DNA from: Oscillospiraceae bacterium
GTDB taxonomy: Bacteria > Bacillota > Clostridia > Oscillospirales > Ruminococcaceae
DNA length: 42,432 nt
Assembly: GCA_017465665.1 (NCBI GenBank)
Contig: JAFTVU010000056.1
Location: forward strand, 1-42,432
Direction: 5' to 3'
The notes under the pieces are model-generated. The model made no database searches and was not told the DNA's origin. It worked only from the letters and a program-made list of their open reading frames with translations. The position numbers and the translations under genes are program-made. Shown here in pieces: positions 33,843 through 42,066 of the stretch. Numbering within the stretch: the first letter of the stretch is position 1; each line of letters opens with the position of its first letter.

Positions 33843-34369
33843 CAGAAATCAACCTCCTTAAGCATAGGCTTCAGCATATCGCGGGCGCGGCTGAGCTGTG
33901 ATTTTACTGTTGCTTCGCGGATGCCTGTCGCCTTGCTTATCTGGGCAACGGACATATCCTCGAAATAGAAAAGATGAATTACGGTACGGTATTTTTCGGG
34001 GAGCTTCATCACTGCGGACATAACGGCGTTTTTCTGCTCAATCTTGTCGATATCGCCATCGCTGCCGGGAATATCGCCCTGTTCCTCCATGTTATCCAGA
34101 CCCTCATCGGACGCGCGGTGTCTGTACCATGCAGAGGTCACAAGCGTTTTTGTGCAGTTGATGGCACAGCGTATGAGCCATGCCTTGCGGTGCTCCTCAT
34201 CGTTGTAGCTGATATCCGCACGGAAGTACTTCATAAACACCTCCTGAGTGATATCCTCTGCTTCGTGGGTGCTGCCAAGGCGCGAGAAAGCTATCCTATA
34301 CACCATAGGCATATAGAATTTCATCACCTCTTCAAAGCTCTCGCTTGTTTTGAGCGACATTGTGTCCAT
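33842..34369 (-). CDS. ECF RNA polymerase sigma factor 2
   Basis: A 175-residue group IV sigma factor. Region 2: MVYRIAFSRLGSTHEAEDITQEVFMKYF. Region 4: LPEKYRTVIHLFYFEDMSVAQISKATGIREATVKSQLSRARDMLK. The linker between them (about 85-105) is acidic. ATG 34369 has GGAG 9 bases upstream. It overlaps its anti-sigma partner by one base. Regulatory repeats lie upstream (34411-34442). Confidence 0.92.
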   Translation of the reverse strand: MDTMSLKTSESFEEVMKFYMPMVYRIAFSRLGSTHEAEDITQEVFMKYFRADISYNDEEHRKAWLIRCAINCTKTLVTSAWYRHRASDEGLDNMEEQGDIPGSDGDIDKIEQKNAVMSAVMKLPEKYRTVIHLFYFEDMSVAQISKATGIREATVKSQLSRARDMLKPMLKEVDF

Positions 34370-34410
34370 AGCAATTATCTCCGTCCGAATTCATAAGTAA
34401 AACCAAACAT

Positions 34411-34442
34411 GTTACAAAAAGGTTGCAAAATGGTTACAAAAT
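34411..34442. repeat. Three direct repeats GTTRCAAAAW at 11-bp spacing
   Basis: GTTACAAAAA (34411), GTTGCAAAAT (34422) and GTTACAAAAT (34433) start exactly 11 bases apart, one helical turn, about 40-70 bases before sigma gene 2. On the minus strand each reads TTTTGYAAC, which resembles an ECF -35 (TGTAAC). They may be stacked sigma-binding elements or an activator array. Confidence 0.6.
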
Positions 34443-34451
34443 TTTTTCAGA

Positions 34452-34907
34452 TCACTCTCTGCTTATAAAATGCTCTATCCCGTCGGATATATCCGTTATT
34501 TTTTCTTTGATGAATTCGGGATAGATGTTAATTGTTTTCACATTTTCAAGCTCAGCCCATTCGAACAGCACGCTTGCGCCGCTTTTCTGCGAGCCGAACT
34601 TTTCGTAAGGGAAGCCCTCGCCGCATTCAGCAAGAAAATAGAACGTGACAGTGTGGTTATCCGTGCCGCGGCTGCTCCAGAGGTTCTCGTCCACCCATAT
34701 CAGGCGTGTGTTGGTTATGTGTACGCCCGTTTCCTTGCGGAATTCACGCACAAGAGTTTCTGAGGCTGTACTGCCTGCACTGACTCTTACCGCAGGCAGA
34801 GCAAATTCCCTGCCTGAGCGCTGCACCAGTACGCGGTCATTATCTATAAGTACCGCCGCCGCGCGGAAAGTGCATACCTTGTCGCCTTGCCTGAAATGCC
34901 AGTCCAT
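34452..34907 (-). CDS. Nudix hydrolase-like protein with partly degenerate Nudix box
   Basis: A 151-residue Nudix-fold protein. The box aligns as LPAVRVSAGSTASETLVREFRKETGV. Compared with the consensus, the leading GG is AV, the EPGE-type acid is Ser, and the REFxEE core reads REFRKE, which keeps two catalytic acids. Activity may be reduced or altered. The substrate is unknown. It is last in the ten-gene run, 49 bases after the deaminase gene. Confidence 0.8.
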   Translation of the reverse strand: MDWHFRQGDKVCTFRAAAVLIDNDRVLVQRSGREFALPAVRVSAGSTASETLVREFRKETGVHITNTRLIWVDENLWSSRGTDNHTVTFYFLAECGEGFPYEKFGSQKSGASVLFEWAELENVKTINIYPEFIKEKITDISDGIEHFISRE

Positions 34908-34956
34908 ACGTCATTCTCCTTGCTGTGATGTTTGTCGGGATATTTGTGAAATGTAT

Positions 34957-35580
34957 TCAGAAGCGTGCCGAAAGCTCGTTGAACACTGTTTCGGCGGATA
35001 TATCAGTAAGAGTACGTGAGAAGAAGTTCTCGTCAAAAAGCTGCAGCGCTGCGTCAACGCCAAGCTTGTTGTAGAATGAAAAGTCCGCCAGCATGCGCTG
35101 CTTTTTGCCCTCATCGGTGTTGTACAGAAGCTCGCGTATTGTCTGGAACGCACGCTGCATATCGCCGAGCTCGTCTTCTCTCCATGTCACTTTGATGCCT
35201 TTGTTACGTGCGAAATCGCTCAGTTCTATCAGCTTCATGGCGCCACCGAAATCATCGCGTGCAGCTATCTCCACATTCCTTATATGACCCATCACCAGCG
35301 TTCCCATGCACATTATGCAGGGTTCAAGTCCCGCGTAGAGCGTATATGTCTTGGGATAGGGGAATCTGCTTACGTCAAGGTTGCGTATTGCTTCTGCCTC
35401 TGCATGGGCGGTGGCAGGATTGGGCACATTGCACTCGGATATCTGGTTGCGACCCTCGGAGAGGATGTTCCCGGCATTATCCGCTATGACCGCCGCAATT
35501 GCTTTGCTGCCCTCGCATACGGATATCCATTCAAGCTCGAATATGCGCTGCCAGTGTTTCGGGAGATCGGAATAATTCAT
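34957..35580 (-). CDS. Nucleoside/cytidine deaminase-like protein
   Basis: A 207-residue zinc-dependent deaminase of the CDA/TadA superfamily. The zinc site is HAEAEAI (His ligand and catalytic Glu) and PCIMC (two Cys). The region ahead (AIAAVIADNAGNILSEGRNQ) is the standard substrate-pocket strand. About 60 extra C-terminal residues follow the domain, longer than TadA, so tRNA deaminase is not assigned. The substrate is unknown. It lies 12 bases from the metalloprotease gene. Confidence 0.88.
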   Translation of the reverse strand: MNYSDLPKHWQRIFELEWISVCEGSKAIAAVIADNAGNILSEGRNQISECNVPNPATAHAEAEAIRNLDVSRFPYPKTYTLYAGLEPCIMCMGTLVMGHIRNVEIAARDDFGGAMKLIELSDFARNKGIKVTWREDELGDMQRAFQTIRELLYNTDEGKKQRMLADFSFYNKLGVDAALQLFDENFFSRTLTDISAETVFNELSARF

Positions 35581-35592
35581 GTGCCGCTCCTT

Positions 35593-36075
35593 TCAAAAAA
35601 TATACAGAAACAGGATGGTATTAATAAGAACGTTGAGTGTGGCTGCAATCACCAATATTCCCTTTGAACATTTCAACGTGCGTTTGAGTCCATATACATC
35701 GCCAAAGTCGAATACTGCAGCAAGTAGAAAGTGTGCGCTGTCAGTAACCAGAAAAATGCCGGCTGCTATCATAAAGAATAGCTTTATATATCCCGCTGGA
35801 ACAAGTATAAAAACAACGGTGAAGATATACGCAAGTATATTTGTTCCGATAAAACCTGCAGCGGATATGAATGCCCACTTTTTGGCTACAGGAGCGGTAT
35901 CAAAATCAGGTTCGTTACGGAAAAACACCTTTGTGCCTCCGTTGTAGGTAAGCCACTGTATGCGTGTGATCTTTTCTCTGCACATCACTGCAGCAAGGAC
36001 ATGGGATAATTCATGCGTGATATGCTGAAGTACAGCACAGATGATTATGTAACAGATGAGGACAAAATTAATCAT
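35593..36075 (-). CDS. Membrane-embedded HExxH metalloprotease-like protein
   Basis: A 160-residue protein with about four membrane helices. H-E-L-S-H lies in the first helix (QHITHELSHVLAAVM, about residues 17-31), and DSAHFLLAAVFDFGD near 112-126 could supply the third zinc ligand. This layout resembles small M50/site-2 or DUF3267-type proteases, which cleave membrane regulators. Two anti-sigma-like membrane proteins encoded in this window would be conceivable substrates, but nothing here shows that. One base separates it from the fumarase gene. Confidence 0.75.
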   Translation of the reverse strand: MINFVLICYIIICAVLQHITHELSHVLAAVMCREKITRIQWLTYNGGTKVFFRNEPDFDTAPVAKKWAFISAAGFIGTNILAYIFTVVFILVPAGYIKLFFMIAAGIFLVTDSAHFLLAAVFDFGDVYGLKRTLKCSKGILVIAATLNVLINTILFLYIF

Positions 36076-36076
36076 T

Positions 36077-36922
36077 TTATATCACTTCATGAGCATGCCT
36101 TGTAACATGGCATCCGATGTTCACAGCCACAGGGAGACCTGCGATGTGTGTTGCGCTCTTTTCGATGTTGACATACAGCGCGGTAACAGTACCGCCAAAG
36201 CCCTGAGAGCCTATGCCGAGCTTATTGATAGCGGTGAGCATATCCTGTTCCATCAGCGCGTAATCGGGATCGGGATTGCGCTGGGCGAGGTCACGGCAGA
36301 GTGCCTTTTTAGCAAGATATGCGCTGTATTCGAAATCGCCGCCTATACCAACTCCCACAACGATAGGAGGACAGGGGTTGCTTCCTGCAAGGGATACCGT
36401 TTCCGTCACAAAATCAATGATATCCTGTCTGCTTGCAGAGGGTGTGAACATTTTAAGGCGGCTCATGTTCTCGCTGCCGAAGCCCTTTGGTGCTACTGTC
36501 AGGCTGATCTTATCACCCTCTACTATCCTTGTGTGTATGACGGCAGGTGTATTGTTGTTGGTGTTCTTGCGGTCAAGCAGGGGATCGCCTACTATGGAAA
36601 GGCGCAGTCTGCCCTTTACATATCCGTCAGCGACGCCTGCGTTCACTGCGTCCTCGAAAGCTCCGCCGATGATATGCACATCCTGTCCTATTTCCGCAAA
36701 GATGACAGCCATGCCTGTATCCTGACATATCGGCACGCCCAGCTCGTCCGCACAATCTATGTTGCTTACGATATCGCCAAGTACGCTTTTTCCGAGGGGA
36801 GATTCCTCCTTGTCTATGCAGGAGCTTATACATTCTTTCATGCCACAGGGCAGGTGGAGATTAGCCTCTATACAAAGTCGGCTGATAGTTTCAGTAATAA
36901 GCGAAGCGTTTATCTCACGCAT
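36077..36922 (-). CDS. fumA: Fumarate hydratase class I, alpha subunit (TtdA/FumA N-terminal type)
   Basis: A 281-residue iron-sulfur hydro-lyase alpha subunit. It has PICQDTGMAVIF (cluster Cys and dehydratase signature), PAVIHTRIVEGDKISLTVAPKGFGSENMSRLKMF and VVGVGIGGDFEYSAYLAKKAL. Class I two-subunit fumarases or L-tartrate dehydratases need a separate beta subunit. None is next to it in this window. The downstream gene is a membrane protease, so beta must be encoded elsewhere. Fumarate and tartrate activity cannot be told apart here. Confidence 0.92.
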   Translation of the reverse strand: MREINASLITETISRLCIEANLHLPCGMKECISSCIDKEESPLGKSVLGDIVSNIDCADELGVPICQDTGMAVIFAEIGQDVHIIGGAFEDAVNAGVADGYVKGRLRLSIVGDPLLDRKNTNNNTPAVIHTRIVEGDKISLTVAPKGFGSENMSRLKMFTPSASRQDIIDFVTETVSLAGSNPCPPIVVGVGIGGDFEYSAYLAKKALCRDLAQRNPDPDYALMEQDMLTAINKLGIGSQGFGGTVTALYVNIEKSATHIAGLPVAVNIGCHVTRHAHEVI

Positions 36923-36942
36923 GATATCATATCCTTTCAGAA

Positions 36943-37578
36943 TTAATCGGGGAGTATTCCGCGCTTGTTTGCGTCATCCAGAAGTGCAAATACATAATCG
37001 TGCAGAGTTTCAGAACCCTCACCGAGGCGCTCGTTGCGCTTCTGCACCTGATGCAGATGTATTCCGTGCTCTTTCCACGAAAGTCCGTTGCGGCTGAGGT
37101 TAAGAAGCAGCGGCTGTATACGGTCCATCACTGCGGCAAATCTGGCTTCGGCAGTGTCCTGCCGTTCAAATTCCTCCCAGAGTGCACGGTATTCTGCCTG
37201 CTGCTCTTCGGGAAGAAGTCCGAACAGACGGTCGGCCGCTTTCAGCTCGCGTTCAGCTTTGGTGGAGTTGCCCGCTTCGTCATAGCAGTAGGTATCGCCT
37301 GCGTCTATCTCCACGATGTCGTGCACAAGCACCATTTTCATCGTTTTAAGCACGTCTATAGGCTCGTTGGAGTATTCCGCCAGTATGCAGGTGAAAAGTG
37401 CCAGCGAAAAGCTGTGTTCCGCATCGTTTTCACGGCGCGGATACGGCTCGGTAACATTGCTGTGTTCGGGCATGGGCGGAAGATCGTCCATGCGCGTATA
37501 GGTCTGGCGGTACATATTTTTTAGCTTGTCCGCCTCCATAAGAAAGCTGAGCTGCGCTTCAAGTCTTTGCAGATCCAT
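36943..37578 (-). CDS. HD-domain phosphohydrolase, YfbR-like
   Basis: A 211-residue HD-domain protein. It has ENDAEHSFSLALFTCIL for the first His, then KMVLVHDIVEIDAGDTYCYD for the His-Asp pair and downstream residues. This pattern is typical of 5'-deoxynucleotidases such as YfbR, or of related HD hydrolases. The start was placed at MDLQRLEAQL because AAAGGAGC precedes it. A 20-residue upstream extension reads into the previous gene and looks spurious. Confidence 0.88.
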   Translation of the reverse strand: MDLQRLEAQLSFLMEADKLKNMYRQTYTRMDDLPPMPEHSNVTEPYPRRENDAEHSFSLALFTCILAEYSNEPIDVLKTMKMVLVHDIVEIDAGDTYCYDEAGNSTKAERELKAADRLFGLLPEEQQAEYRALWEEFERQDTAEARFAAVMDRIQPLLLNLSRNGLSWKEHGIHLHQVQKRNERLGEGSETLHDYVFALLDDANKRGILPD

Positions 37579-37589
37579 GTTATGCTCCT

Positions 37590-38327
37590 TTATATCTTTT
37601 TGCAGCCGATCTCGACCCATGCAGGGCGGAAGCCGCATTTAAGTGCGATGTTCCATGAATGCAGGTTTGATAGGCTGGTGCCGTAGAACGGGATATCACC
37701 ACGCTGTTCTACAGCAATTTTCAGTATGTTTACAAGATACGCTCCCACGCCATTTGAACGGAACTGCGGCAGGACGTCTATACCTATCTGCTGCCAGCCT
37801 TTTGCATCCTCGGAGCAGCCTGCCATTCCTGCAAGCTCTCCATCCACATAACCGCAGACAACAAGAGTATCAGGGCGGTGTGGGAGAAATTCAGAGCATA
37901 TAGCGTTCGGGAAACGTTCGTCGCCGTAAAATCTGTGGATATCTTTACCCTCATACCATCTTGTTTCGATTTCAGTATGTATATCAGCAGATACGTGCGG
38001 CAGAAACATGTGATAGCTCTGCGAAAGCGTGTAGCCGTATTTGTTCAGTTCCTTTTCCAGCGGAAGCAGGTTCGGCAGTTCAAACAGCCAGTGACCTGTT
38101 TTGTCAGCAGACCACTCACGCAGAAAATCGTGCAGACGTTCATCTGCGGTGATCACTGCGTTTGCGCCAATAGTAGCCATGTGGAAGAAATACGGCTCCT
38201 GCTGATACATCCTGCGCCCATCGTGGAGGACGGGCGCAGTGATCATGTTTTCGTTTTTGTCAAAGTCCTCGGGGGAGCAGTTAAGCTCCGTCGAGAGCAG
38301 CATTTTTAGTTGTTCGTAATAAGTCAT
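37590..38327 (-). CDS. GNAT N-acetyltransferase with N-terminal extension
   Basis: A 245-residue protein. The GNAT domain is C-terminal (about 135-240): DTLVVCGYVDGELAGMAG, IGIDVLPQFRSNGVGAYLV (CoA loop) and SNLHSWNIALKCGFRPAW. The first 130 residues form another domain, perhaps a degenerate GNAT half. Substrate unknown. It overlaps the amidohydrolase gene by four bases, so the two proteins may be functionally linked. Confidence 0.88.
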   Translation of the reverse strand: MTYYEQLKMLLSTELNCSPEDFDKNENMITAPVLHDGRRMYQQEPYFFHMATIGANAVITADERLHDFLREWSADKTGHWLFELPNLLPLEKELNKYGYTLSQSYHMFLPHVSADIHTEIETRWYEGKDIHRFYGDERFPNAICSEFLPHRPDTLVVCGYVDGELAGMAGCSEDAKGWQQIGIDVLPQFRSNGVGAYLVNILKIAVEQRGDIPFYGTSLSNLHSWNIALKCGFRPAWVEIGCKKI

Positions 38328-39535
38328 AGTTTAAGGATCTGTTCGGATAATTCGCCTGTGAAGAATCTGATATTTCCGTTTATTGCAACAAGGCGGGCGG
38401 ATGCCGCAAGATCAAGCGGATCGCCGTTAAACAGTGAAAAATCAGCCTGCTTGCCAACCTCTATACTGCCCAGTTTGTCGGAAAGTCCCAGTATCTCGGC
38501 AGGGTATATCGTGATACCCTTCAGCGCTTCCTCCCTTGACAGACCGCCCTTTACCGCAAGAGCGGCAGTGAGGGGAAGATACTGTATTGGAGTTTCGGGA
38601 TGATCGGTGCAGATAGCGCACTTTATGCCCTCTGCAGCCAGTGCGGCAGGAGTTGCTATGCCGTGGTTGCGAAGCTCGGGCTTGCCACGGTCGCCGAAAA
38701 GCGGACCAACCACAACCTTAGGGGAGTCCTCAGAAAGCTCATCCGCTATAACTGCGCCATCGGTGCAGTGGATAAGCACATAGTCAAGATCGAACTCCTT
38801 TGATAATCTGATGGCAGTGAAGATATCATCTGCACGGTGACAGTGGAAGTGCGCCTGCAGCTTATTTTCCTTGGCGAAGAGGGGCAGCAGAGCCTCACAC
38901 TTTATATCAAGATCAGGCTCGGAGACCTCGTCGTCAGTGCCTTTTAAACGCTCGTATTCCCGCTTGTCCGCAAGATAGCGCTTTGCCTTCATCAGCTGCT
39001 CACGGATTATTGCGGCGGTAGCCATACGGGTCACAGGTGTTTCGTTGCGGTCGTTATAGGTATTCTTCGGGTTTTCTCCCAGTGCAAATTTTATTGCCGC
39101 AGGGGACTTTACTATCAGCTTGTCCACACGCTTGCTGCCGCTCGTACTCATAACAACAAAGCTGCCGCCGATGGGGTTCGCAGAGCCAACACCTGTGCAG
39201 ACAGTGGTAACTCCTGCCCACAGCGCATCCTTGAAGCAGTCGTCCATGGCATTTATGCTGTCGATAGCACGCAGATGTGGGGTAGAGGGGTCTGTGTCCT
39301 CGTTGCCGTCCTCGCCCTCAAAGGTGAGTCCGTCATCCCACATACCGATGTGGCAGTGAGCGTCAATAAAGCCGGGGTACATAGTCAGCCCCTTGCCGTC
39401 TATCACCTCGTCGATAGTGTATACATAATCCGCCATATCGCCTATCTCGGTGAATACGCCGTTGTCAAAGCGGACATAGCCGTTTTCGTAGTCCTTATCG
39501 GACATGGTTTTTATCTTTACGTTTGTGATTACCAT
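38324..39535 (-). CDS. Metal-dependent amidohydrolase
   Basis: A 403-residue amidohydrolase of the imidazolonepropionase-like group. MYPGFIDAHCHIGMW has the HxH metal pair, QAHFHCHRADD and VLIHCTDGAV carry downstream His ligands, and CTDHPETPIQ has the catalytic Asp. The C-terminal IEVGKQADFSLFNGDPL is typical for closing the beta-sandwich domain. The substrate is unknown. The gap to aroK is 11 bases. Confidence 0.9.
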   Translation of the reverse strand: MVITNVKIKTMSDKDYENGYVRFDNGVFTEIGDMADYVYTIDEVIDGKGLTMYPGFIDAHCHIGMWDDGLTFEGEDGNEDTDPSTPHLRAIDSINAMDDCFKDALWAGVTTVCTGVGSANPIGGSFVVMSTSGSKRVDKLIVKSPAAIKFALGENPKNTYNDRNETPVTRMATAAIIREQLMKAKRYLADKREYERLKGTDDEVSEPDLDIKCEALLPLFAKENKLQAHFHCHRADDIFTAIRLSKEFDLDYVLIHCTDGAVIADELSEDSPKVVVGPLFGDRGKPELRNHGIATPAALAAEGIKCAICTDHPETPIQYLPLTAALAVKGGLSREEALKGITIYPAEILGLSDKLGSIEVGKQADFSLFNGDPLDLAASARLVAINGNIRFFTGELSEQILKL

Positions 39536-39546
39536 TTGATGTTCCT

Positions 39547-40062
39547 TTATATCGTTCCGTGTTCTTCAAAATACTTTGCCAGCTTGATTATCTCGGTGCA
39601 GATGATTATATCTCTTGCGTTGCCGTTCACCATGCACATGCTGTTGCGTTTGTATATCTCAGAGCGCTTGTTGTACAGCTCCTCCAGCTGCTCTTTTGTG
39701 TTGTTTACCACAAGAGGACGGTTCTTGTCGTTCTTTATCCTCATATAGCAGTTCTGGAATGAGGTGTTGATGTAAACGGAAAGTCCGCTTTTGCGTGCAA
39801 ATTCCGCTGTGCTGTCGTTGATGAGCGCGCCGCCGCCTGTTGCTACGATGTAGCCGTCGGAAAGCTCGCGGATGTATTTTGCTTCCAGTTCACGGAAGTG
39901 TGGTTCGCCGTACTGTGCGAAGATGTCGGGGATGGACATACCCTCGCGCTCGACTATCACCGCGTCAAGGTCCACAAGAGTTCTTCCTGTCATCCGTGCC
40001 AGCATTCGTCCTATGTGGGATTTGCCGCAGCCCATGAAGCCGCAGAGGTAGATGGAATTCAT
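39547..40062 (-). CDS. aroK: Shikimate kinase
   Basis: A 171-residue shikimate kinase. The P-loop is GCGKS (11-15), DLDAVIVEREG contains the substrate Asp, and VATGGGALI is the shikimate-binding GGG. The lid has NRPLV. It phosphorylates shikimate in aromatic amino acid synthesis. It overlaps aroE by four bases, so consecutive steps are co-translated. Confidence 0.95.
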   Translation of the reverse strand: MNSIYLCGFMGCGKSHIGRMLARMTGRTLVDLDAVIVEREGMSIPDIFAQYGEPHFRELEAKYIRELSDGYIVATGGGALINDSTAEFARKSGLSVYINTSFQNCYMRIKNDKNRPLVVNNTKEQLEELYNKRSEIYKRNSMCMVNGNARDIIICTEIIKLAKYFEEHGTI

Positions 40063-40910
40063 ACCAGCGCCTCCATATCGGAAATGAGCTTGTCTATATC
40101 AGCCTTATTGTAGGATGCGCCGTCCCATATCTCGTGTGCCGCAACCGCCTGAAGCACCAGCATCGCCATGCCTGTCATAGCCTTTGCACCTTTTTCGCGG
40201 GCGGTCTTTGCAAGCAGAGTTTCCTTGGGATTGTATATTGCATCGAACACGAATTTCACATGATCAAGTATCTCAGGTGTACAGGGCATCCTGTCGGACT
40301 TGGGATACATACCAACGGGGCAGGCGTTCACAAGCAGATCTATCTCAGGGATATCGCCGCCGAAATCATCTGCACACAGAGCGCCGTTGTTTATGAACAC
40401 TATACGTACATCCGCATCGGGCTTCTTTGCCTTTATCTCAGATACCGCCTGCTGTGCAAGTGCCTCATCGGATCTCAGTGCTGCGATGGTGAGCTTGCCT
40501 CCGCTGAGAGCTGTTTCTATAGCCATCATTCTGCCTACGCCGCCGCAGCCGATGAGCAGAACATTGGAACAGAAAGATGCTCCAAGCATATCGATGGATT
40601 TTGTAAAGCCCATAACATCTGTGTTGTAGCCCACTTTTTCGGAGCCGTTCGCAACGCAGTTTACAGAGCGGTAGCGTTCTGCGCCCTCAGAAAGCTTATC
40701 GCAGTAGCCTATAATTTCCACCTTATGGGGTATAGTAATATTGAAGCCGTCCAGCGAACGCAGGAACTCATGCTTGTCCGTAAGCTCCTCGGGAGCTATA
40801 TCATAGAGCTGATAATCAACGGTCTCGCCGCTCAGCTCAAAAAGTCTTGTGTGTATCTGAGGGGACAGTGAATGTCCCAGAGGATGTCCTATTAAACCGA
40901 ATTTCCGCAT
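40059..40910 (-). CDS. aroE: Shikimate dehydrogenase
   Basis: A 283-residue NADP-dependent enzyme reducing 3-dehydroshikimate. It has GHPLGHSLSPQIH (shikimate Ser), NITIPHKVEII (catalytic Lys), NCVANG and GYNTDVMGF, and the nucleotide loop LIGCGGVGRMMAIE. GMAMLVLQA closes the domain. Normal length. Its start is three bases after fabD. Confidence 0.97.
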   Translation of the reverse strand: MRKFGLIGHPLGHSLSPQIHTRLFELSGETVDYQLYDIAPEELTDKHEFLRSLDGFNITIPHKVEIIGYCDKLSEGAERYRSVNCVANGSEKVGYNTDVMGFTKSIDMLGASFCSNVLLIGCGGVGRMMAIETALSGGKLTIAALRSDEALAQQAVSEIKAKKPDADVRIVFINNGALCADDFGGDIPEIDLLVNACPVGMYPKSDRMPCTPEILDHVKFVFDAIYNPKETLLAKTAREKGAKAMTGMAMLVLQAVAAHEIWDGASYNKADIDKLISDMEALV

Positions 40911-40913
40911 TGC

Positions 40914-41837
40914 TTATCCTTTCAGTGCTTCAAGAGCCTTTTCAAGAGTCTCGTTATTTTCAATATTTACAGCGTTTGCTCCCTTGAAAGTCTTCTTTAC
41001 AAGACCTGTCAGAACCTTGTTGGGACCGAGCTCAACGTACGCTTCGATTCCTGCTTCGTTCATTGCGTTCATCTCGTCCACGAACTTAACGGGCGAGCAG
41101 ATGTGCGCCGCAAGATAGGAGGGCATATCGGAGAAGTCATCCAGCTTTCTGCCGTAGAGGTTAGCATAAAAATCGCACTGGGGAGCCTTGAAATCAAAGC
41201 CTGCAACTGCTGCCTTGAATTCCTCGGCAGCGCCTGCCATCAGCTTTGTATGGAAAGCAGCAGAAACAGCAAGCTTCACGCAGCGCGCTTTCATAGCGGA
41301 GAGCTTTTCGATAGCCTCGTCGATAGCTGCGGACTCGCCTGCGATAACGGTCTGCTCGGGGCTGTTGTAGTTTGCGGGAGCTGCAAAGCCGTTTACTTCT
41401 GAGAGCACCTTTTCGATGGTCTCGTTATCGGAGCGCAGGATAGCTGCCATCGCGCCGCCTGTTGCCTCAGCTGCCTTTGCCATAGCCTCGCTTCTGAGCT
41501 TGATGGCCTTGTAGGAATCCTCAAGGGAAAGCATTCCCGAAGCGTACATTGCGGCATACTCGCCGAGGGAGTGACCTGCAACGGCACAGTTTTCGATGCC
41601 GTTCTCACGGGCTGCGGTCAGTGCAATAAGAGAAGCAGTGAATATAGCAGGCTGGGAGAGTCTTGTCTGAGCAAGCTCCTCAGGGGTAGCCTCATTGATC
41701 TTCTTCATCAGGTCAAAGCCCATGATGTCGCTTCCGCATTCAAGTATCTGCTTTGTGGCGGAATACTTTTCGACAAGCTCAGCGCCCATGCCGGGGTACT
41801 GACTGCCCTGTCCTGAGAATAAAAATACTGTTTTCAT
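40914..41837 (-). CDS. fabD: Malonyl-CoA:ACP transacylase FabD
   Basis: A 307-residue FabD. It has FSGQGSQYPGMG at the N-terminus and the catalytic GHSLGEYAA with Ser90. The partner His lies in SAAFHTKLM near 197. It loads malonyl groups onto ACP. It is first in the ten-gene minus-strand run and divergent from fabH. The start has a TTGGAGG site. I could not assign its promoter firmly. Confidence 0.97.
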   Translation of the reverse strand: MKTVFLFSGQGSQYPGMGAELVEKYSATKQILECGSDIMGFDLMKKINEATPEELAQTRLSQPAIFTASLIALTAARENGIENCAVAGHSLGEYAAMYASGMLSLEDSYKAIKLRSEAMAKAAEATGGAMAAILRSDNETIEKVLSEVNGFAAPANYNSPEQTVIAGESAAIDEAIEKLSAMKARCVKLAVSAAFHTKLMAGAAEEFKAAVAGFDFKAPQCDFYANLYGRKLDDFSDMPSYLAAHICSPVKFVDEMNAMNEAGIEAYVELGPNKVLTGLVKKTFKGANAVNIENNETLEKALEALKG

Positions 41838-41942
41838 GTTGTTTATACCTCCAAAAATGAATAATTTACAATAAAATAGTGTATATTTGCCCTTGAAAAT
41901 CGACTTTTTTAGAGATTTGTGGAAAAAATCCTTTTAAATCTG

Positions 41943-41971
41943 TTGACAAAAAGATGAATATAGGGTAAAAT
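41943..41971 (+). promoter_or_regulatory. Sigma-A promoter of fabH
   Basis: TTGACA (41943-41948), a 17-base spacer and TAAAAT (41966-41971). The leader is about 90 bases and contains a CATGA-AA-TCATG palindrome (41987-41998). I see no match to known FapR or FabT sites. Confidence 0.8.
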
Positions 41972-42066
41972 ATAAATGTATGTTTGCATGAAATCATGTG
42001 TAACTGTATTTTCACGACACATATCATTATACATTATCTCGCAAATAAAATCAAGGAGTATTTTTG

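Noticed and set aside
36056-36946. Open frame of 296 codons on the plus strand
   Set aside because: Antisense to the fumarase gene, which has clear motifs.
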